Positions 52,100-60,597 of a stretch of DNA of 64,000 nt are shown piece by piece. The stretch covers positions 124,001-188,000 of the forward strand of contig CAKOGP040001992.1 of assembly GCA_933822405.4 (NCBI GenBank), in the 5' to 3' direction. The stretch's first letter is position 1, and each line of letters starts with the position of its first letter. The stretch comes from Cylindrotheca closterium. Lineage: Eukaryota > Bacillariophyta > Bacillariophyceae > Bacillariales > Bacillariaceae. Below the pieces are notes generated by a model. The model was given only the letters and a program-made list of their open reading frames with translations, was not told where the DNA came from and made no database searches. The translations under genes were made by a program, and so were the position numbers.

Positions 52100-54031
52100 T
52101 TACTTTAATTCAAACTCTCCATATTCATCGCCCACTGGATCGTCTCGATAAGTCTTACCATCCACAGTAAAGGACCCATTCAGTTCGACTTCCGCCCGTT
52201 CATATTGGACTTTTTTGGATCGGCACCAACAGATCCGTCCCACGCAGCATCCGAAGCAGCAAATCGAGATCAGAGAAAGCACCAGTCCTCCACGACACCA
52301 CCAAGACTCACAGGAATCTGCCATCTTTTGGAGTTCAGCCTTGATATCCTCAGTAGGAAAGATGGAAGAATCGTTGATAGTTTCATCGTCCGTATCAAAT
52401 GCTCCATCAGAACCTTCCTCCGTTTCCTCTCCTTCTCCTACAGGCTGCTCCTCATTGGTTGTAGCTGGGTCGAGCTCGTCTGGTTGCCCTGGCATTGTGG
52501 TTTCCAAATCCATTCCTGCAACAGACAAGGCATCCTGAAATCCATTGCTCGTGACCAAAGTATAGTAGTCACAAGAAGATTCTGCCCATCCAATGACTTG
52601 TTTGTCAACATTGAAAAGGACCTCATGTCCCATCATGACATTGGCCCCTAGGACACTGCCACCATGTTCATTATCGTAGAATCTTGGTGTGTACTTGCCA
52701 CTGTCATCCAATTCCATGTAGTGCGATGGTGGAATGGCAATGATGATATCATATGGATGTTCCGCATCCATATCACCCGCCAATCCAACAACATTCGCCG
52801 CATCACCCAATGGCTTGTTGGAGTCTAGATCTCCCTCCAATTGGATCAATATGGTTGGCAAGGATTCCAAGTCACCACTTTGCAAATCCCATTTCTTGTT
52901 GTTGTATTGCCTACCTCCCGTCAAGTCCTTGAACGCAGCACGGAACTTTGCCGAGATGACTCCATTGAAATACGTATCCGTAGTTCCAGAATCCACAATG
53001 AGTCCACCAGTATTCAAGTTCGTTTCTGCTACATCCAATTGAATGACCTTGGCATCTGGATTGGAGGATCGAGCGGATTCGCCTCCGTCTCCATGACGCA
53101 AGTATACCCTTCGAACGTGGACACTGAAGAATCCATTCTTGTTGATTCTAGAAGCAAACACCATGGGAGTTTTGTGCAAGCGAGTATCTGTTCCTCCCAA
53201 GGTCATGGCTCCGGCTTCGGTTCCTTCGCGTGACGCACCCAATGGTCTCGAAAAGCAAAGGGAGAATTGTTTGTCATCTCCTCCCTTACCAGCGTCAAAC
53301 ATTTGTTTCCAAAAAGACGTTTGGGTATCTTCCATACCCATAATACCGTCGGCCAATTGAGTCTTGAAAAGACCGGTAATCTTGGTTTGACAACCAAAGT
53401 CCAATTCGACCGAAAAGGCCTTGGCATGTTGCGGATCAATATCTTCTGTTCCCTTGTCTTCTAGCAAGGCCACATTGTGCATTCCTCCCACATAACATTG
53501 ATCACGAGCCTCGTAGGCTGTCCAACTGGATCCCTCTTGATAGGACATGGTAATCCGACATTCCTTATTGTTCGAACAGGTACCTCGCATGCAGCTACTG
53601 CAGTCCACCTTGCTAAATGTGGTAGATTCTCCCTCGTTGAAATAATTATCAATGTGGTACTTGGGAGATCCACAGTCACTACAGGCACTGCACGGAAAGG
53701 CAGTCACTCCACTTCCCGTATCGACAATGACTGTCTGCCGTTGGGGAGGGCTTCCGCACCACAAATCAATGTAATGGGTGCCATAGCCGTGATACAAGGC
53801 ACCGACTTGCAAGGCTTCCGCACGGCGACGGAGGTTGTGATTATCTTCTTCTACCAGCGCAGCAAATCCTTCTTCCTTCAAGCGTCGGGCCCGTTGGACG
53901 TGATGCGGAATCAATGGAAAGGAAACCAATTCGGCGTTTGCCATCATGGACATGGAATTCATTGTGAATGACAGTGACAGCATTGCTGATGCTGCTGTGG
54001 TCGCTGTAAGAATGGTTGTTTGCTTCAGCAT
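52100..54031 (-). CDS. plasmepsin V/ASP5-like membrane aspartyl protease (copy 1)
   Basis: A single exon encodes 643 residues. A signal peptide covers the first 33 residues. The A1 protease domain has its two catalytic aspartates at D104 (VIVDTGSG) and D347 (LIVDSGTT), with ADGIMGM and LWCGSPPQRQTV as usual neighbours. Right after the first motif comes a Cys-rich insert (PCSACSDCGSPKYH, CSSCMRGTCSNNKEC), the nepenthesin-type feature of plasmepsin V and related protist proteases. A spacer and an acidic Thr/Glu-rich stem lead to one C-terminal helix (about 588-606, ending CCVGRICWC) and a short cytosolic tail. A type I membrane protease of the ER or endomembrane system is inferred. The paralogue at 60598-63543 has the same layout. 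Confidence 0.87.
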   Translation of the reverse strand: MLKQTTILTATTAASAMLSLSFTMNSMSMMANAELVSFPLIPHHVQRARRLKEEGFAALVEEDNHNLRRRAEALQVGALYHGYGTHYIDLWCGSPPQRQTVIVDTGSGVTAFPCSACSDCGSPKYHIDNYFNEGESTTFSKVDCSSCMRGTCSNNKECRITMSYQEGSSWTAYEARDQCYVGGMHNVALLEDKGTEDIDPQHAKAFSVELDFGCQTKITGLFKTQLADGIMGMEDTQTSFWKQMFDAGKGGDDKQFSLCFSRPLGASREGTEAGAMTLGGTDTRLHKTPMVFASRINKNGFFSVHVRRVYLRHGDGGESARSSNPDAKVIQLDVAETNLNTGGLIVDSGTTDTYFNGVISAKFRAAFKDLTGGRQYNNKKWDLQSGDLESLPTILIQLEGDLDSNKPLGDAANVVGLAGDMDAEHPYDIIIAIPPSHYMELDDSGKYTPRFYDNEHGGSVLGANVMMGHEVLFNVDKQVIGWAESSCDYYTLVTSNGFQDALSVAGMDLETTMPGQPDELDPATTNEEQPVGEGEETEEGSDGAFDTDDETINDSSIFPTEDIKAELQKMADSCESWWCRGGLVLSLISICCFGCCVGRICWCRSKKVQYERAEVELNGSFTVDGKTYRDDPVGDEYGEFELK

Positions 54032-54634
54032 GATCGGTAATGATATTGTGTTTCTGTTGTGTCTGTATCTTTGTGTATGCTGTTTCTAAAAGTAGCCGCA
54101 ACGTCCTTTTTCAACTTTTTTTTGTGTGTGTGTCGTGGAAAAAATCGCCGTTTTAAAAATCACACCAATAATGGTTTTAGAAACTCGTTTGTACTGTATC
54201 CAAGGAACGTTATAAAGAGTATGAATAGTAAAGATTGACTGCGAATGTCTCTTGGAATGAATACTATCTTCCAGAGCTAAAGGTATGCCTTCAGGTGCGT
54301 GGTTGCCAACAAGCAAGAATGAAGAAGAATGAATGAATGTTGTTGTGCGAATCGAATGGGAGAAGCAAAATCCCGCGATTTTTGATGACCCAGTGATTAA
54401 AACACCCGGATTTAATCTCTCTCGACCTCGCTCGCTCAGACGACGCCAATGCGACACGCAACGGAAATTCTGACACGTCACGGAAAAAGAGAAAAGAAAA
54501 AAAAACACCCACCAACAGAATTCAAACAACGTGGTCACAAGAGTTTCACTACAGTACAGTACTCGTACTTCATTCACTTTACAGTCTATCTTAGGAACCA
54601 ATTTTTGGTTCAAGACACCGAATATTGCAACACA
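54032..54634. other. divergent intergenic region, aspartyl protease and double hydrolase genes
   Basis: No separate gene. The downstream frame stays open back to an ATG at 54449, giving 62 extra residues that would bury the signal peptide, so I treat that stretch as leader. Oligo-T and tg repeats lie near 54115-54135. Confidence 0.5.
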
Positions 54635-55793
54635 ATGCGAAGGACAGGTCAAACATTCTTCCTTTGCTATCTTGGAATCCAGACGTGGCTCCTTTTTGAG
54701 ATTATTGTTATGATAACGCCCCCTGCTGTCGTTCATGGATTTTCATTGGTATCCTCTCCTCGTCAACAGATAACCGACGCCAAATGGACTATGACGCCAT
54801 CCGTCTCTCTGTCACAGGCAATAGAACCATCATCAGATGTACCAGAATCATCAAGAGATGAGGATTCGTCAACAACAACAATGACAAACATACAAATGGC
54901 CGCGTGGTGCCTGTCCCAACAACTCATCATGGTGTTGCAACGAGAAGAATTGTCTTGGAGAATACAACAAGAAGAGGACGACGATGACGATTTACAGTCC
55001 ATGGGCAGAATCGCTAACAAGAAAAGAAAAAAGACCCAACAAATGATACGATGGCTCAACACACGATTGCTGTTTGGGTGCACGGCGTTGGAGTGGGTTC
55101 AACAACAAGCTGCAAGCACGACCACAATGGACTATGATAATTATGATTATAACTACGATAAGATCGGTGAAGATATACAAGAGGAACTACAAGCCATGCT
55201 GGACTTTAGTGAGTTTTCTTCGCCTTTCTTGGATGACGAGGGAGGCGAGGAATATTTTGATTGCGACGACAACTTTGCCCAAGAATTTGGAACAGCAAAT
55301 AATGTGTCGAGCGAAGACGAAAGGGAACTTGATTCGTCAGAAGCACAAATGGACAACGTCCAAGAGGAATCGCAATCTGGCGCTTCGTTACCAATCTTCG
55401 ACTTTGGAAAGCCACTCGAAATTGTACAGTCGGATGTTCCACCGTTGCGCAATTGTTATCCAATGACAGCAGTGACAAACACGGATTCTTCCAATTTGAG
55501 GGACAGCAGGGCAATCAAGATATTGGCCGACGAAGAAGAATACAGTCGAGCCTTACTCTTTCATGATCGTGATACAACAGATGAAGCGGACGCTATGATT
55601 GAACATCAAGAGGACGACAAAGAAGATGATGGTCTGTGGCCGGAAACCAGCAGTTCCATTGATTTTTTGGACGACCAACCAACATTCGAAACTTCAAACA
55701 GATACTCTATCAAACAAACACCAGAGATCCAGTCCAATAGTAATATGGAGGGAACGATAACAGAACCTTTGACTCCTCAAATCATCCCCATGA

Positions 55794-55827
<34 letters not shown>

Positions 55828-58399
55828 GAATGAAAGATTGGGAAATGGCCTCGACCACCACCAACAACATCAACAATTGATCCTTGAAGCGACCATTCAT
55901 GATATCGATGTGACAGAGGGCAAAGACGCCATGCCAGCTAACGTATTGACAAAACAGTCAGAGGAAATGGATTCCCTTGTGGTCCAAGACGGACCAGTTG
56001 TGGACGAAGAACCATCATCGATATCAACATCCAGCGCACTATCACACGCTGATAAAATGAAACTATACAAAGCCTCCGCTGTAATTGCACATTCCTTTCC
56101 AACCAACGATTTCGATCCTCCAATTTGGACCCGAAATGGAAATCTACAAACGATAGGAGGTTTCTTGGCGAGAGGAAAGAATCCTGCCTTGGTCGAATTC
56201 GAATGGGACGAACGAAAGCGGATGGAAACCCCTGACGGTGACTTTTTTGTTGTGGATTGGAAATTCTCGGATCTGGATGAGCATGTGGGGAGACCTTCCA
56301 GCGAAGTGCCGCTTGTATTGTTATGTCATGGCCTGCAATCCAATTCAGATTCAAATGTGGCCAAGGATATGGCTCGAGCATTCAACAGTGTCGGAATGGA
56401 TGTTGCTTGTATCAACTTTCGTGGTTGTAGTGATGAAATTAATCGTGGGCCGCTTGGTTATCACCTCGGGTTCACTGATGATCTAAAGCTCATGCTAGAA
56501 CATGTTTCACAGTCTAGAAACGGAAGCAAACTATACCTATCGGGGTTTTCCTTGGGTGCCAATGTTGTGACAAAGCTCTTGGCAGAATTGAAAACTGACG
56601 CTTTGACGAAATACAACATTCGGGGTGCTGCTGTTAATGCACTACCGTTCGATTTCCTCAAGGTTGGTCCCAACTTTAGTGACGAGGGCCTCACGAAATC
56701 GTTGTATGGAGATGGACTACTGAAATCGCTCACGGAAAGAGTGCTGGAGAATTATGATGATCAAAACTATACCTTCTCGAAAGAGGAACTCATGGATTGC
56801 AAGACGCTGAGAGAATTCGACGATCTTGTGGTCTGTGATGTTTACGATTTTGATGGCGTTGATGACTACCATCGCAAGTGCAGCACCATCTCTGTTTTGG
56901 ACCAAGTAGCGGTACCGGAACTTGTGATTCAAGCGTTGGATGACCCGTTCTTTCAAGGAAATACAAACCCGACAAACAATCCGAGCCAGCCTTTGCGAAT
57001 TCAATACACGGAGCATGGAGGGCATTGTGGATATTGGAGAAATGAAGGCCCAGACCATGATGCAACCTGGATGCCCTTGCAACTCGCCAAGTTTTTGAAG
57101 CATGTCGATGAGCAGCAGTCTTCACTTCATGCATTGTACGATGTGGAGTCAGAAGGTCACGACAACCCGGCAGACGTTGATGACACCAGAAAACAAGACT
57201 TGGCTGAAGAACGACGACAGCGAGCTGCCTTGGTGTCCCACTCCTTCCAGGTCAAAGATTACCGTCCTGCTTTATATGCAACAAATGCACATGTACAGAC
57301 TGTCATGGGGGCCCTCTATCGCAAGGAGACCATGTATGCTTCTTCGGATTTACCTTCCTTCCTCTCTGGAATTTCCAAGTTCAAAGGTGCGGTTGGAGGA
57401 GATGGTTTTCAGTGGGAGAACTTTCATTGGGACAGACGTCAACGGCTAGAGACTCCCGATGACGACTTCTTTGATGTGGACTGGAAAACTTCCGGTGTCA
57501 ACTTTGCATCTGACGACACCCCGTTGGTTATCATTTGCCACGGCCTGCAGGCCAGCTCGGACAGTCCACTTGTCAAAGATATGGCGGAAGCATTCCTAGG
57601 CCATGGAATGGGGGCAGCTTGTATGAACTTTCGTGGATGCGGTGGTGAGGTCAATCGCACTCCTCGCGGATATCACCTCGGGTTCACAGACGATCTACAC
57701 CAACTTGTTACACATGTGAATACCGTCTACCCCAACAAACGCATCTACTTGTCCGCATTCTCACTGGGTGCGAATGTGGTAACCTCCTTTCTCGCCAATC
57801 TCGGTAGCGACGCGCAGAAGTACAGCATTGCTGGCGCGGCGGTAAACGCGTTGCCATACGAGGTTTCTAAATCGACCATGAATCTGAATTCGGATGGTAT
57901 CACTAAGACTTTGTATGCTGATCGTATATTGGAATCGATGTACGAGAGAATCGAAGAGATGTATGACTATGGCATTGATTTTCCATTTGAACGGGAGGCC
58001 ATTAGAGATTGCAAAACGATTATGGATATGGAAAATTTGGTAATCGCTCCATTCTTTGATTTCGAGGATGCCTGGGATTATTACGACAAAACAAGTACCC
58101 TTCGACGGCTGGATGAAGTTGCCGTTCCAGAGTTGGTGATTCAATCGGAGGATGACCCATTTCTGCTTGGTCAGTCACATGTTGCGAACAAAGCTGACAG
58201 GCCACTCAGGATTCATTACACCAAACACGGCGGCCATTGTGGTCACGTCTTTCACGCCACTGATCACGCTTATCCAACTTCTTGGATGCCAACCGAGTTG
58301 GCAAGATTCCTCGCGCATGTGGATTTGTCCTTGAAAGTGGATAAATTCGCATTTTCAAGTCAATACAACCAAAACACTGAGAAAGAAATTCTAAATTAG
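54635..58399 (+). CDS. double alpha/beta hydrolase (ABHD1/3, EMB8-like), two catalytic domains
   Basis: A single exon encodes 1254 residues from the ATG at 54635; an earlier in-frame ATG at 54449 would add 62 residues before the signal peptide. The N-terminus is hydrophobic and ends VVHGFSLV, compatible with a plastid or secretory signal. Residues about 50-490 are acidic and poorly ordered, with a poly-Asp run from a gat microsatellite. Two ABHD1/3-type domains follow: about 495-815 (nucleophile S639 in SGFSLGANV, acid in LDDPFF, His in EHGGHCGYW) and 880-1245 (nucleophile S1043 in SAFSLGANV, acid EDDPFL, His in KHGGHCGHV). Both triads look intact, as do the oxyanion strings CHGLQS and CHGLQA. 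Relatives act on lipids or phospholipids. One gene with two active copies is unusual. Confidence 0.85.
55795..55827 (+). repeat. gat trinucleotide microsatellite encoding poly-Asp
   Basis: About eleven consecutive gat units lie within the acidic region of the double hydrolase and encode an Asp run. This is likely to be length-variable between strains. Confidence 0.85.
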
Positions 58400-58708
58400 A
58401 ACCATATAGATAGACTTGTACAAGAAAAAGGATGCAGGTGATACTCTACCTGTGTTGGGTATACTCTTGGTTGCCAGACGAGTCAGTCGGACGAATCAAT
58501 CTAGGGTCACACGCGCAACATAACTCGCGCAAAAATTCAAATTTGAAAGTGAAAAACCACCATGACATAAAAAGGCAAGACTTCAGCAGTCAGCCGAATG
58601 AATTCTTGCAACGATACTATGAAAGAGCAATCACTATCTTGAGACGGAAACAGTAACTATCGTAAAATAGAGCATAAAGAGTGAGAACGAAGCACTTATC
58701 ATTCAGGA
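58400..58708. other. intergenic region before the sulfotransferase gene
   Basis: The 309 bases contain one short open frame without family resemblance and no recognised element. Confidence 0.45.
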
Positions 58709-59641
58709 ATGGATCGATCACAGAAATCCTACTATCTGCTGCTGCTCCTCACCGTTGGAAATGTTGTATTCATGTTGTACAATCTGAGTTCTACCTTCTC
58801 CAGTGAATATGCAGAGACTTCTATCGAAGGAATGAGCAAAATGAAGAAGAAACACATGATTCGACCTCATGATATGAAGAAGATGTTTATCTACAACACC
58901 CACAGTTGGGATGCTGCCCCAATCGTTGTTGAAGAATACAAACTCATTTTCTTCGCAGTCGGCAAAGTTTCCTGCACAGTTTTCAAACAGTTGCTCCGCC
59001 GAATGATGGATTTGGACGATTGGAGAGAAGACTCCGGACCTTTGCCGCACAATCCTAATAAAAATGGTTTGAAATACCTCTATCATTATCCTCCTGGAAA
59101 AGCATTGGAAATGCTGACATCGACCAACAAAGGCTGGTCCAGAGCGATCTTTGTGAGGGATCCCTTGGAACGATTATTATCTGCCTACCTTGACAAGGGA
59201 AAGCGAAAGAATGGAAGCTACATGGCCAAACACTGTAACAAGGAGCATCAGGTGGACTTTTCATTCGAGGAGTTTGTTGGCATTGTCTCCTCGAGTTGCA
59301 AGCACGACCCACACTGGGCGCCTCAGATCCAACGAATCGATGCACCGTTTTGGCAGCACATTAACTTTGTCGGGAAATTTGACACCTTGCAAAGCGACAC
59401 CAAGAAATTGTTGAACCGTGTTGGGGCATGGGAAGACTTTGGTGAGTCGGGATGGGGACCAAATTCCAATGAGACCATATTTTCAAAAGCCACACATGCA
59501 AGGCATGAAACTGGTGCCTCTGGACACCTTGAAGAGTACTACAACAGTAGTTGGGTAAGGAAGACTGCACTTCAATTTTACGGCAAGGATTACGCTTGTC
59601 CTTGGTTCAAGTTTAGAAAGCAAATTGTGGAGTACCGGTAG
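58709..59641 (+). CDS. carbohydrate sulfotransferase, type II membrane (Sulfotransfer_2-like)
   Basis: A single exon encodes 310 residues. A signal anchor lies at about residues 8-24 (YYLLLLLTVGNVVFMLY). The PAPS-binding regions are visible: the 5'-phosphosulfate loop in VGKVSCTVFKQLLRRMM (84-100) and the 3'-phosphate site in RAIFVRDPLERLLSAYLDK (145-163), both characteristic of the HNK-1/chondroitin sulfotransferase family. WQHINFVGKFDTL and FYGKDYACPWF close the domain. Such Golgi enzymes transfer sulfate from PAPS to polysaccharide hydroxyls; diatoms make sulfated polysaccharides such as fucan-like polymers, which fits with the fucosyltransferase-like genes nearby but does not prove a shared pathway. 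Length is typical. Confidence 0.87.
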   Translation: MDRSQKSYYLLLLLTVGNVVFMLYNLSSTFSSEYAETSIEGMSKMKKKHMIRPHDMKKMFIYNTHSWDAAPIVVEEYKLIFFAVGKVSCTVFKQLLRRMMDLDDWREDSGPLPHNPNKNGLKYLYHYPPGKALEMLTSTNKGWSRAIFVRDPLERLLSAYLDKGKRKNGSYMAKHCNKEHQVDFSFEEFVGIVSSSCKHDPHWAPQIQRIDAPFWQHINFVGKFDTLQSDTKKLLNRVGAWEDFGESGWGPNSNETIFSKATHARHETGASGHLEEYYNSSWVRKTALQFYGKDYACPWFKFRKQIVEYR

Positions 59642-59710
59642 CTAAAAAAAATGGTGGTGGAAAATTTATTGTGATATGAAGGCATGCATTGACATGCATG
59701 TATTATAGAA

Positions 59711-60394
59711 CTAGTTCAAAGAGCGATTGTTGTACTTTTGCGTCAAATACTCGACTTGCTCTTCTGTCAACTGAAGCCAAACTTCATTTCTTCTCAAGTA
59801 TGGAATCGTCATTGGAGGATTGTATCCCCAGAATTGGAAATTGTCTAGAACAAATTCTTCTGAAATACCTTCCACACCATCGGCCATGAGCTGGTCCGCA
59901 AGATCAATTGCCATTTCCTTGTTGTGTTCAGCTTTCAGAGATCCTTTGTATTTATGCACAACGCCGACCTGTGGAGGAATCTCCTCGATCTTCACTGCTG
60001 GATTGATAGGTTTGGGAACCTTAGAGAGTTCGTCGTACTCTGCGGGTAGCATGAATTTCATCACTCTCTTGCCATCCTCCACTTCCTCGGTGACAACCGG
60101 AGCCGTCATTGCAATTGACTCGCCCTTTGTGGTGCTACCTTGATAAACTATAGGGGTTGTCGCACTGATAGATTCACGACTTTCGTTTTGAGGCTTTCCG
60201 AAGACGCCGATATAATTGGCTAAGGCTCGGAACGGTGGACTGGTGTCATCAGCATCACCGTCATAAACACAGGTAGCTGCATATCGTCGTTCCGGATAAT
60301 GTCGGAGCTCATATTGCGTTTGAGCCTGGTTGCGGTCCAGGAGAACCTCAAAAAAGGGCTCTGCTACTGTCTGTTTTCCAAATACACTTCCCAT
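59711..60394 (-). CDS. SOUL haem-binding family protein
   Basis: A single exon encodes 227 residues from the ATG at 60394 (MGSVFGKQTVAEP). The frame stays open upstream to ATG 60472 and then a GTG, but the MGSVFGK start resembles other algal SOUL proteins, and the Gly at position 2 could be myristoylated. The domain shows EVLLDRNQAQTQYELRHYPE near the start, ANYIGVFGKPQN, SIAMTAPVV (a SOUL hallmark), KFMLPAEYDEL, VGVVHKYKG and the end FVLDNFQFWGYNPPMTIPYLRRNEV. SOUL/HBP proteins bind tetrapyrroles and occur in plastid, cytosol and eyespot fractions. No His is certain as haem ligand. It converges on the sulfotransferase gene with about 70 bases between stops. Confidence 0.9.
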   Translation of the reverse strand: MGSVFGKQTVAEPFFEVLLDRNQAQTQYELRHYPERRYAATCVYDGDADDTSPPFRALANYIGVFGKPQNESRESISATTPIVYQGSTTKGESIAMTAPVVTEEVEDGKRVMKFMLPAEYDELSKVPKPINPAVKIEEIPPQVGVVHKYKGSLKAEHNKEMAIDLADQLMADGVEGISEEFVLDNFQFWGYNPPMTIPYLRRNEVWLQLTEEQVEYLTQKYNNRSLN

Positions 60395-60597
60395 TTTTAC
60401 GTTTGCGTTTTCAAGTTTGTGGACTATTGTAATAACAACAACAATAGCATTGATGTTCGACCAGAAGTTCATGAGCTTTTCACGCACGATTGGACCATCA
60501 CGACTGGAAATCTAGAAGAGTGCTTATAGTAGTTCCTCAGGCAATATTCTGACCATGATATCAAAACAAGTCAAGATTCTATTGAAATATGTATTAG

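Noticed and set aside
55795..55827. gat microsatellite as a sign of misassembly
   Set aside because: The reading frame continues intact on both sides and acidic runs are common in this protein, so it is treated as a normal coding microsatellite.
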